A DNA stretch of 20,353 nt from the IMG/VR virus record IMGVR_UViG_3300023276_001342, positions 1 to 20,353 of that record. The stretch is one strand, 5' to 3'. The translations under genes were made by a program, and so were the position numbers. The stretch comes from a virus. A model generated the notes under the pieces. It worked only from the letters and a program-made list of their open reading frames with translations, did not search any database and had not been told where the DNA came from. How positions within the stretch are numbered: the stretch's first letter is position 1; each line of letters starts with the position of its first letter. This document shows positions 5,443 to 11,468 of the stretch, in pieces.

Positions 5443-5701
5443 AATTAGAAAATTCTCCAGGAACTTAAAAGAAGAACTGCTAGATTTGCCTGTCATGATC
5501 ACAAGATTCGGTAAACCAGTAGCTTATGTTTTAGACCCCAACGCAACTCCAGGTTCTATTAGGGCTTATGAAATGGGGATAGAAGCCATGGGAATACAAC
5601 CCATAGCAGAAATAGATGAACCTACAACCACGGTAATTAGTGTCGAGAAATCCGAGGGTATATATTCTGAAGAAGGGCCCTATAGTGCGAATCTTAGTTA
5701 A
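5429..5701 (+). CDS. Phd/YefM-like antitoxin-fold protein
   Basis: 90 residues. The first 40 (VKIRKFSRNLKEELL, PVMITRFGKPVAYVLDP) match the Phd/YefM pattern 'x-V-x-I-R-x-L-x-x-N-L-x-x-L, PVIITRRGKPVAVLLP', a dimeric DNA-binding domain that represses its own promoter and whose C-terminus usually binds a toxin. Here the rest is a longer tail (IRAYEMGIEAMGIQPI). AAAGGAG precedes the ATG. No Doc, RelE or YoeB-like partner is evident nearby. It may act as a phage regulator or neutralise a host toxin; both are inference. Confidence 0.65.
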   Translation: MREVKIRKFSRNLKEELLDLPVMITRFGKPVAYVLDPNATPGSIRAYEMGIEAMGIQPIAEIDEPTTTVISVEKSEGIYSEEGPYSANLS

Positions 5702-5837
5702 GTACGTTAAGAAGGCCAGTCAGTGGTGTGTAACTACATTTGAGGTCACAAAGGATAAGAAGGGACACAAACAAAAACAGTATTGGTTTAGCTCCGAAGA
5801 GGAAGCTAGGTCAAAAGAAGGGGAATTAAATGAATGA
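5685..5837 (+). CDS. Unknown small basic protein
   Basis: 50 residues from a GTG that follows AAGAAGGG by about 8 bases; an earlier in-frame GTG at 5640 lies well inside the upstream gene. Contains KKASQWCVTTFEVTKDKKG followed by KQYWFSSEEEARSKEGE, a strand-strand-helix layout like the small DNA-arm-binding or 'W-V-x-Y...F-x-S-x-E-E-A' modules of phage proteins. Overlaps the next ATG as ATGAATGA. Confidence 0.6.
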   Translation: MRILVKYVKKASQWCVTTFEVTKDKKGHKQKQYWFSSEEEARSKEGELNE

Positions 5838-6069
5838 TATAAGAGAAATAATAAAAGAGGCTTGGGACGATATACCAGATATGGCTATAAATGAGATTTT
5901 AGGTAAACTAAGCCCCCTAGAGAAGCAAATACGCAAAGAGGCGGTAGAGGGGTTTGCTTCAAAACTGGGTGCTGCTTATAAGGAGTTCAACCCTGCAGCT
6001 GGTTTAGAAGGTTGGAACGCGTTTGAAGACTGGTTAAGTGAACAATACCTATCGGAGGAACAGGGGTGA
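5830..6069 (+). CDS. Unknown helical acidic protein
   Basis: 79 residues, predicted all-helical and acidic (MNDIREIIKEAWDDI, then LSPLEKQIRKEAVEGFASKL, ending DWLSEQYLSEEQG). AAGGGG precedes its ATG, and its TGA overlaps the next ATG (TGATG). No family recognised. Confidence 0.7.
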   Translation: MNDIREIIKEAWDDIPDMAINEILGKLSPLEKQIRKEAVEGFASKLGAAYKEFNPAAGLEGWNAFEDWLSEQYLSEEQG

Positions 6070-6194
6070 TGTTTAGGAGTATACAAAAGCTAATAAAGGC
6101 CTTAGAGATACACAATAAACGTGGTCTTAAGGCAACAGATAAAGAGAAGGAAGAACGTGCTAGGCTGGAGTGTAAGGCTTCAGTGAGGATATAA
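6069..6194 (+). CDS. Unknown 41-residue basic protein
   Basis: A helical, Lys/Arg-rich product (MFRSIQKLIKALEIHNKRGL, ending LECKASVRI). CGGAGG upstream and TGATG coupling to the preceding gene support translation. The stop TAA lies inside a TATAAT box that appears to start the structured RNA that follows. Function unknown. Confidence 0.55.
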   Translation: MFRSIQKLIKALEIHNKRGLKATDKEKEERARLECKASVRI

Positions 6195-6195
6195 T
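6190..6195 (+). promoter_or_regulatory. -10 box TATAAT before the structured RNA
   Basis: A perfect TATAAT placed so that transcription would begin at about 6202-6203, just where the long stem of the structured RNA starts (6204). No good -35 box is visible, so the promoter may need an activator or may be weak. Confidence 0.5.
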
Positions 6196-6202
6196 GTTCC
6201 TG

Positions 6203-6288
6203 AGTATGTAGAGCGAGTGTGCTAACCAACAGGTGATATCAGTTGGGATATATTTGGCAATGAAGTCACTTTGCCTCGCTCTATATGT
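6203..6288 (+). ncRNA. Predicted three-way-junction RNA, possible cis-regulatory leader
   Basis: Seen: 6204-6217 pairs with 6275-6288 over 14 consecutive positions (three G-U). Inside this closing stem are two hairpins: CCAAC/GTTGG (6226-6230 with 6242-6246) and GGCAA/TTGCC (6256-6260 with 6271-6275; its last base competes with the closing stem). The loops can pair with each other, GGUGAU (6232-6237) with GUCACU (6265-6270), four Watson-Crick pairs flanked by G-U. A TATAAT sits at the 5' side and a perfect AGGAGGTG begins three bases after the 3' strand of the stem. This architecture resembles purine-riboswitch-like folds, but I do not recognise the conserved core of any known class. It could be a riboswitch, a protein-binding operator or a separate small RNA. 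Confidence 0.5.
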
Positions 6289-6304
6289 TTAGGAGGTGAA
6301 AATT

Positions 6305-6463
6305 ATGAAAGAAAACATAACACTAAAAGAACAAGTAGATATACTAGCTAAATTCCTTATGGACGAGTTTGGGGGCCCACAAGAGAATGAGGGTGCTATT
6401 GAAATGGCCATTAGGTTGTTGAAAGCACATAAGCCCGTTCCAGTCGGGATGGAGATAAAGTAA
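6305..6463 (+). CDS. Unknown 52-residue protein downstream of the structured leader
   Basis: The frame encodes a helical product (MKENITLKEQVDILAKFLMD, then GAIEMAIRLLKAHKPVP). A perfect AGGAGGTG seven bases ahead of the ATG makes translation very likely, and the folded leader ends just before that site, so ribosome access may be regulated. No family recognised. Confidence 0.7.
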   Translation: MKENITLKEQVDILAKFLMDEFGGPQENEGAIEMAIRLLKAHKPVPVGMEIK

Positions 6464-6513
6464 AGTAATGTTTAGGAGTAGAAATGTAGTTACTATTTAA
6501 CACTAAGATTAGA

Positions 6514-6612
6514 ATGATTATAACAATGGCACAAAACGGAACACTATTCGCAACATCTATAATATATATAGCTGTTATAATATTGTTGGTAGTTTATATA
6601 GGAAACAAATGA
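6514..6612 (+). CDS. Small single-pass membrane protein
   Basis: 32 residues from 6514 (28 from the alternative ATG at 6526): a short polar start (MAQNGTLFATS), then one hydrophobic helix (IIYIAVIILLVVYIG) and NK. Its TGA overlaps the ATG of the small terminase gene. No clear ribosome site. Length and layout are too small for a typical holin. Confidence 0.5.
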   Translation: MIITMAQNGTLFATSIIYIAVIILLVVYIGNK

Positions 6613-7064
6613 AGAAAAACCTGTCAGCAAAACAAAAACTAGTAGCAGAAGACATAGTAGAGAAGATTAAAAAAGGCGAGAAGCCTAACCCAGTAGAGTC
6701 CACAAAGAAGTTTTATAATGTAACCACAGAAAACTCAGCCAGATCAATGACCTCCCAAAATTTTGCGAAACCTGAATTTAGAAAGTATCTAATGGATGGA
6801 CTTCACGAGAAACAGATAGTCGGCCCTAACTCCAAGGTTGAAAAGCGATTAGAAGAGGGCTTAGAGGCCACCAGTGTTATAAAAGGGGGGGACCTAGCAG
6901 TAGACTATAGAACTAGGCTTGCTTATATCCAAGAAATTAACAAAATATTAGGGGTTTACGCCCCACAAAAGGTAGAAAAGAAGACCCTAAACCTCTCCTT
7001 AGATGTCTCAGAAGAGGAATTAGACGAGAAGATTCGAAGGCTAAACCAAGAACTGGAATCCTAG
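6609..7064 (+). CDS. terS: Terminase small subunit
   Basis: 151 residues. The N-terminus has the opening typical of small terminase: LSAKQKLVAEDIVEKIKKGE followed by a helix-turn-helix-like DNA-recognition part (ESTKKFYNVTTENSARSM, FAKPEFRKYL). A middle helix (DYRTRLAYIQEINKILGVY) probably forms the oligomer core, and the C-terminal acidic tail (VSEEELDEKIRRLNQELE) would contact the large subunit. Its role is to recognise phage DNA and start packaging. It lies upstream of the large subunit but separated from it by about 760 bases holding a candidate RNA and three small genes, which is less compact than usual. Confidence 0.85.
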   Translation: MKKNLSAKQKLVAEDIVEKIKKGEKPNPVESTKKFYNVTTENSARSMTSQNFAKPEFRKYLMDGLHEKQIVGPNSKVEKRLEEGLEATSVIKGGDLAVDYRTRLAYIQEINKILGVYAPQKVEKKTLNLSLDVSEEELDEKIRRLNQELES

Positions 7065-7076
7065 AGGTCCTTGGGA

Positions 7077-7082
7077 TATACT
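7077..7082 (+). promoter_or_regulatory. -10 box TATACT for the candidate small RNA
   Basis: TATACT with a weak CTGGAA 18 bases upstream. Transcription would begin near 7089 within the gene-free stretch after the small terminase gene. Confidence 0.4.
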
Positions 7083-7088
7083 TTAGTC

Positions 7089-7173
7089 GGAAAAGATGAG
7101 AGTCACTTTTAGAAGGCACTTATTAAATCACCTGCTCCCTAGCTGCGGTTTCGACTGCGGCTAGTTCTGTTTT
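7089..7173 (+). ncRNA. Candidate small RNA between small and large terminase genes
   Basis: Between a TATACT box and a terminator-like hairpin lies an 85-base stretch without a convincing gene. It can form an inner hairpin at 7091-7110 (AAAAG with CTTTT plus TGA with TCA around GAG, one bulged A) and the long stem at 7139-7164. A 22-codon frame from the ATG at 7096 to the TAG at 7162 is the alternative reading (product starts MRVTFRRHLL and has two cysteines near its end). Its location next to the packaging genes suggests a packaging-linked or regulatory RNA, but that is speculation. Confidence 0.35.
7139..7173 (+). terminator. Rho-independent terminator-like hairpin
   Basis: CTAGCTGC pairs with GCGGCTAG (one G-U), extended by GG/CT to a ten-pair stem with a six-base loop TTTCGA, followed by TTCTGTTTT. 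Lies between the small terminase gene and the next promoter. Confidence 0.6.
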
Positions 7174-7187
7174 ACGAAGTCATGACA

Positions 7188-7196
7188 TGGTATACT
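7188..7196 (+). promoter_or_regulatory. Extended -10 promoter (TGG TATACT)
   Basis: TGG directly before TATACT (7191-7196) is an extended -10 element. Six bases separate it from the ATG at 7203, predicting a leaderless transcript. No good -35 is seen, as is usual with extended -10 promoters. Confidence 0.6.
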
Positions 7197-7202
7197 TTCG
7201 TT

Positions 7203-7385
7203 ATGTACTGTATAGCCTGTCAAGAGCCCGTCCAAGCGGTAGCCATCTTCGACGGCGGAAAAGACGCTCCTTTTTGTAATAATGGAGCATGTCCAAGATT
7301 TGGGCTAATATCCATAATTACTACACCAGAGCCCGCCAAAAAAGATGAAAAAGAAAATAAAGAAGATAAACATAAGAAAGTTTAG
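7203..7385 (+). CDS. Small zinc ribbon-like protein
   Basis: 60 residues: MYCIACQEPVQAVAIFDGG, then PFCNNGACPRFGLIS, giving a Cys pair C-x2-C (3, 6) and a second pair C-x4-C, a probable zinc knuckle, followed by a Lys/Glu-rich tail. Start chosen at 7203 because a TATACT box lies within the upstream part and no ribosome site precedes either ATG; an in-frame ATG at 7182 would add seven residues. Function unknown. Confidence 0.65.
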   Translation: MYCIACQEPVQAVAIFDGGKDAPFCNNGACPRFGLISIITTPEPAKKDEKENKEDKHKKV

Positions 7386-7500
7386 TAGGAGAATATACTC
7401 CTATATTGGAGACCTCCCTATAGCTGTTTATAATAAGAGAACTGGAGAAACTATGTTTTTAGTTATACCTGTGAAGGATGGTGATAAATATGAGATATAA
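7345..7500 (+). CDS. Unknown small basic protein
   Basis: 51 residues: a very basic start (MKKKIKKINIRKFSRRIYSY), then GDLPIAVYNKRTGETMFLVI and VKDGDKYEI, which look like beta strands. It overlaps the zinc ribbon gene by 41 bases and the next gene by 11. No ribosome site beyond an A-rich tract, so the real start could be internal (ATG at 7453). The hairpin TAGGAG-AATATA-CTCCTA (7386-7403) lies inside it. Confidence 0.45.
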   Translation: MKKKIKKINIRKFSRRIYSYIGDLPIAVYNKRTGETMFLVIPVKDGDKYEI

Positions 7501-7831
7501 GCCCAAAATGTTACACAACCCAACCGATGAAGTAAAAGAGTTTAGATGTGGTGGAGAGACCTTCATATTCCAACCAGGAGAAAAAAGAATCCTAGACGGA
7601 ATGGAGTCAGACCATGCACTAAAGAAAAACGGCCTAGGACTTGTTGAGTTCACAGGCGGAGAGACAAAGGTCGAAACACCCTCAGAACCAGTAGATATAA
7701 CGACGTCTGAGGTTGACTATGACAAAGTTCCTTGGAAAACCCTTGTAGCCATAGGATCTAAGGCTGGAGTTTTCAGGCCTGGAATGAAGAAGGACGAGCT
7801 TATTACCGCCTTAAAAGGACTAGATGAGTAA
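7490..7831 (+). CDS. Unknown packaging-region protein with SAP/HeH-like C-terminus
   Basis: 113 residues. The N-terminal half (EFRCGGETFIFQPGEKRILDG, with ALKKNGLGLVEF) is a small beta-rich module often seen near phage head genes. The C-terminal 35 residues (VPWKTLVAIGSKAGVFRPGM, then KKDELITALKGL) resemble the short helix-extended-loop-helix SAP or Rho-N-like module that binds nucleic acid. Start at 7490 follows AAGGATGG; the earlier ATG at 7478 sits directly on that site. It overlaps the large terminase start by 8 bases. A head-assembly or DNA-end role is inferred. Confidence 0.7.
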   Translation: MRYKPKMLHNPTDEVKEFRCGGETFIFQPGEKRILDGMESDHALKKNGLGLVEFTGGETKVETPSEPVDITTSEVDYDKVPWKTLVAIGSKAGVFRPGMKKDELITALKGLDE

Positions 7832-9314
7832 ACGCGAACTCTATGAAAGTTTATTATTAAAAAAGAAGGCCAAGGGGCTCGATGATCTCTATTATTTCAA
7901 TAAATATATAATAGAATCGGACCCCGGACGCCAAAAGTACCTTGTAGACCATGTCCATGGAGAGTGGACTGATTGGTACAAGAACTCCACAAAACGAATT
8001 AAAATGATATTGGTCCCGCGGGCGTGTTTTAAAAGCACGTTCTTTACCGCTGGGAGGACTCTACAGGCACTTTGTGAGGATAGAGGTAGTAGGATACTAG
8101 TAGCTAACGCAACTTTAGCCAACGCCCAGAACTTTATGGGTGAAATTAAAGAACATTTACGAAAAAACCCCCAACTTATTGAGTTATATGGAGAATTTTA
8201 CGACAAGTCCTTGAAGTGGAATGAAGATGAGATAGAAATTATAGGGCGACCTCTTTCAGTCAGAGAACCCTCAGTCTCAGCAGCAGGAGTAGGAGGAAAC
8301 CTTGTTTCTAGGCACTATAGTATGATAATAGCTGACGACTTGGTCAACCTAGAGAACTCCGCTACAAGGTATCAGTCAGATAAAGTCATAGATTGGTGGA
8401 AACGGGCCTTTTCTTTACTCGATTACGATGGAGAAATGATAATAATTGGCACACGCTGGTCCTACTATGAGCTATATTCATGGATTTTAGAGAAAATGCC
8501 TGATGAAGTTGACGTTTATATTAAGGGGGCATACCACCCAGACGGTAGTTTGTACTTTCCAGAGCTTTTAAGTGAGGAGAAGTTAAATGAATTAAGAAAA
8601 TTGCAGGGATCCTATGTGTTTTCCTCGTTTTATTTGAACGACCCGGTCGACGAAGAGAGTGCTTTAATTAAAAAAGACCAGATTAAATATTGGGGAGAGG
8701 GCGAAGATACAAAATTGCCGAAAAGTTTAAATATATTCTCTCTCTGCGACCCAGCAGTAAGCCAACACGCTGACGCAGACGAGTCCTGCATCCTAACCGT
8801 AGGGGTAGACTCATTAAATAACTGGTATGTCCTAGAAGCCAGGACCGGCCAGTGGACCGTTGGAGAACTTATAGAGCAACTGTTCTCGGTTCATGCCTTA
8901 TGGAAACCACTCTCGATGACAATAGAGGTAATCGGGCAGGCCCAGGGGCTTATGACCCCAATTCACGACGAGGAAAATAGAAGGAACAAATACCTGCCTT
9001 TAGTAGAGATTAAATCTAGGGGACATGTTACAAAACAGATGAGAATTAGGTCAGTCCTCCAGCCTAGATTTGAGAGGGGTAAGGTTTTCATTAAAAGAGA
9101 TATGTTTGAATTAGAAGAACAAATACTAAAGTTTCCTAGAGGACGTAGAGATGATATGATCGATGCTTTGACGGACATGGACGAGGTAGGATTTGAAGCA
9201 GACCCGCCGGAGCAGGCACAAAGCCTATCGGGGAATTATTTTGAAGACTTACTAAAGACACAGTCTAGTAGAAAGAAAGGCCCTATTGATCCCTTTATGG
9301 GTGAGAACTACTAG
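7824..9314 (+). CDS. terL: Terminase large subunit
   Basis: 496 residues; the ATPase-nuclease motor that packages DNA into the prohead and cuts concatemers. ATPase: Walker A is VPRACFKST at 64-72 (Lys70, Ser71, Thr72), a deviant form of the GxxGxGKS/T loop in which Gly before Phe-Lys is replaced by Cys; Walker B IIADD at 168-172; coupling motif IIIGTRW at 206-212. Nuclease (RNase H fold): Asp309 in SLCDPA, Glu368 in TIEVIG, Asp444 and Asp447 in RDDMIDAL. All motifs are in the right order and distance, and the size is typical. AAAAGGA precedes the ATG, which overlaps the previous stop (ATGAGTAA). Confidence 0.95.
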   Translation: MSKRELYESLLLKKKAKGLDDLYYFNKYIIESDPGRQKYLVDHVHGEWTDWYKNSTKRIKMILVPRACFKSTFFTAGRTLQALCEDRGSRILVANATLANAQNFMGEIKEHLRKNPQLIELYGEFYDKSLKWNEDEIEIIGRPLSVREPSVSAAGVGGNLVSRHYSMIIADDLVNLENSATRYQSDKVIDWWKRAFSLLDYDGEMIIIGTRWSYYELYSWILEKMPDEVDVYIKGAYHPDGSLYFPELLSEEKLNELRKLQGSYVFSSFYLNDPVDEESALIKKDQIKYWGEGEDTKLPKSLNIFSLCDPAVSQHADADESCILTVGVDSLNNWYVLEARTGQWTVGELIEQLFSVHALWKPLSMTIEVIGQAQGLMTPIHDEENRRNKYLPLVEIKSRGHVTKQMRIRSVLQPRFERGKVFIKRDMFELEEQILKFPRGRRDDMIDALTDMDEVGFEADPPEQAQSLSGNYFEDLLKTQSSRKKGPIDPFMGENY

Positions 9315-9322
9315 GGTATAAT
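9294..9322 (+). promoter_or_regulatory. Promoter before the small gene ahead of portal
   Basis: TTTATG (9294-9299), 17 bases, perfect TATAAT (9317-9322). Eight bases separate it from the ATG at 9331, so the message would begin at or one to two bases before the start codon. It begins just after the large terminase stop. Confidence 0.6.
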
Positions 9323-9330
9323 TAACACAT

Positions 9331-9570
9331 ATGGACTTTGTACTACTTTTTATTATAGTGCTTCAAACAGCCTACATAGTTTATAAGGATATTTCTTTCG
9401 GTAAGGAGAGAGAAAGACACCTTCTAAAGATAATGAGCAAGGACGTAGTCGAATATAAAGAGGCCGTTGAAACTGTAGCGGAAGATACCGAGAAGGAGCC
9501 GGAACAAGAGATAGTTCCAATCGAGGAGATTTCTATAGAGGAAATGCTTTTGGCAAAAGATAACACATGA
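9331..9570 (+). CDS. Small membrane-anchored acidic protein
   Basis: 79 residues: an N-terminal hydrophobic helix (FVLLFIIVLQTAYIVY), a short basic patch (GKERERHLLK), then a long strongly acidic tail (VETVAEDTEKEPEQEIVPIE). The orientation suggests the tail faces the cytoplasm. Overlaps the portal ATG as ATGA, so both are expressed together. No family recognised; it could be an accessory for prohead or DNA-injection assembly at the membrane, which is inference. Confidence 0.75.
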   Translation: MDFVLLFIIVLQTAYIVYKDISFGKERERHLLKIMSKDVVEYKEAVETVAEDTEKEPEQEIVPIEEISIEEMLLAKDNT

Positions 9571-11468
9571 TAAAAGTAGACAAGAAAGAATGGAAGAAAC
9601 TAGACGATAAGGAGAAGATTTCTTATTGCGACTCTTTACTGGAAGACGCCAAGTCAGCCAGAGAGAAAATGGACCTTGAGTGGTACCTAAACCGTATGTT
9701 CGAGGACGGAAAACACTATCTTTCCTACAACACCACACTTAAAACACTAGAAGCTAACCCACCTAAAAGAAGAGGTGAGGTTAGAATGGTTGTTAACAAG
9801 ATACGTTCTTCAAAGAGGGCTATACAGAACTATGTTACTGGTGACAGACCAAAGTGGGACGTTACCCCAGGGGACATAGACCAAGACACAGTAGCCAATG
9901 CCAGAAGAGTAGGTAAGGTTATGGACTCCATATTTAGAAAACTACACCTAGAGGCTATGATTAATGGCGTCGTAGACACAGGACTTAACACCTCAGTTGG
10001 AATCGTAGAGATAGACTGGGACGAGGAGGCAGAGGGCGGACAAGGACAGGTTCGTGTAAGAAATCACGATCCATTTGACGTTTGGATTGCCCAAAACTCC
10101 TATCTATATGGTGGAAGGCTTGTTTCAAGTTTTGCCGCAAAAACCCCAAGAAGAACACTATCCTCTATCGCAGTAGACGAGAGATATAACAAGAAGGCTA
10201 GAGATAAAGTAAAGGCTGACGAAGAATTAGCAGTTTCAAGATTAAAAGCAAAGATTATTAGAAAAGAGAACAGCGAGAAAGAAGAGAAGGTTATTAAGAG
10301 GGCCACCGTTAAAGAGTTCTTACTTTGGGACGACGAGAAGAACGAAAAGGGTGGAAACATAAAACTATTCACATATGCGGGCGGTGAGGTCCTAAGAGAA
10401 GAGGATCTACCTGAGAGAGAGTACCCATTAATCTTCTTCCAGATCTCAATGAACCCATTGAAGGTATATCAGAGATCCTGGATGGCAGACGCCATTCCTT
10501 TAAATAAAGCTTTAGACAGATCCCTTTCACAAAAGATAATGTACGTTAACCAGGCGTTGGTTTATAGAATCATTGCCGACAAAGGCCATGGGGCCGGAGT
10601 GGTTTCAAACGAGGCCGGAGAAATTATCGAGATAAACAAAGGCAGAAACTTCCAGCAGATGACAATGAACCCATTGCCTACAGGGTTTGACTCCCTTTCT
10701 GGAGAATTAGGGCAATATATAGAAGACACTTTAGGTGCCCATGACGCTGCTTTAGGTAGGTTACCAGCAGGTGCCAGGTCAGGAAAGACGCTGGAAGCCC
10801 TACAGGCTGCCGATGCTAACAACCTTACTGGATTAACTCAGGCATTAGAATCTTTCCTATCAGTCGTTGGAGAAAGAATCATAAATATAATCGCCGACAA
10901 GTATGTAGCTTCTAGGGTTATGAAAATAGCAGAGCCAGAAGAAGGACAGAACTTCGTGAAGGTACAGGGTGAAAACGGACAATTAGAAAACGACGTAACA
11001 ACAATAACTAAGGATAACGAGATAATCGTTAAAATAGGATCTTGGTTGGGACACACGCAAGAAGCCAAGAGAGAAACTATTATGAGGCTTGCAGAAATAG
11101 GGGCCTTAGATGGTGGCGAAGTGTTACGACAATTCGAGTTCCCAAATGCAGAAGACCTTTCACAGAAAGCACAAGAACAGAGACTAGAACAAGGACAATT
11201 AGACCTAGCTGTTGCCGGTAGAGGACAGGGCGGAGAAGCCCCACAAGAGGGCGGAGCAGATATGACGGCGTTAGCAGACAAAGAAAACGCGGCCATGATG
11301 GGGGGAGAACAGGTCCCACCAACTGAGGGTGCTGATATTCAACATACACAAAGCCACACAGATTTTATGAAAACAGATATGTTTAGGACTGCCTCCCCTG
11401 AAGCACAACAGTTCCTAGCGGCTCACGTTCAGGGTGAAATGCAATTCCACGGTGTCGGAGGTGTCTAA
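9567..11468 (+). CDS. Portal protein
   Basis: 633 residues; the dodecameric ring at the capsid vertex through which DNA passes. Position directly after the large terminase, the length, and features such as MVVNKIRSSKRAIQNYVTGD and PKWDVTP near residues 75-110, HDPFDVW, and the C-terminal acidic/Gln-rich part match the P22/T7-type portal superfamily rather than the smaller HK97-type. Residues around EIIEINKGRNFQQM and LGRLPAGARSGKTLEALQAA fit the portal core. The last 80 residues (GQGGEAPQEGGADM and a long flexible tail) are low-complexity. Coupled upstream by ATGA and downstream by TAATG. Confidence 0.88.
   Translation: MIKVDKKEWKKLDDKEKISYCDSLLEDAKSAREKMDLEWYLNRMFEDGKHYLSYNTTLKTLEANPPKRRGEVRMVVNKIRSSKRAIQNYVTGDRPKWDVTPGDIDQDTVANARRVGKVMDSIFRKLHLEAMINGVVDTGLNTSVGIVEIDWDEEAEGGQGQVRVRNHDPFDVWIAQNSYLYGGRLVSSFAAKTPRRTLSSIAVDERYNKKARDKVKADEELAVSRLKAKIIRKENSEKEEKVIKRATVKEFLLWDDEKNEKGGNIKLFTYAGGEVLREEDLPEREYPLIFFQISMNPLKVYQRSWMADAIPLNKALDRSLSQKIMYVNQALVYRIIADKGHGAGVVSNEAGEIIEINKGRNFQQMTMNPLPTGFDSLSGELGQYIEDTLGAHDAALGRLPAGARSGKTLEALQAADANNLTGLTQALESFLSVVGERIINIIADKYVASRVMKIAEPEEGQNFVKVQGENGQLENDVTTITKDNEIIVKIGSWLGHTQEAKRETIMRLAEIGALDGGEVLRQFEFPNAEDLSQKAQEQRLEQGQLDLAVAGRGQGGEAPQEGGADMTALADKENAAMMGGEQVPPTEGADIQHTQSHTDFMKTDMFRTASPEAQQFLAAHVQGEMQFHGVGGV

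Noticed and set aside
6203-6288. tRNA gene
   Set aside because: The span between the paired ends is tRNA-sized, but there is no T-arm consensus, no five-pair anticodon arm with a seven-base loop and no D-arm; the two inner hairpins have 10-11 base loops.
7139-7164. T-arm of a tRNA (GGTTTCGACT looks like a T-loop)
   Set aside because: The flanking bases form a single ten-pair hairpin with a six-base loop instead of a five-pair, seven-base arm, and no acceptor stem can be drawn.
7089-7173. phi29-type packaging RNA
   Set aside because: Only location is suggestive; the predicted folding does not show the pRNA loops and the motor proteins here are of the terminase type that has no known pRNA.
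10838-11349. Two - strand frames of 152 and 89 codons
   Set aside because: Opposite the C-terminal third of the portal gene; no start signals and low-complexity products rich in Ser, Pro and Cys.
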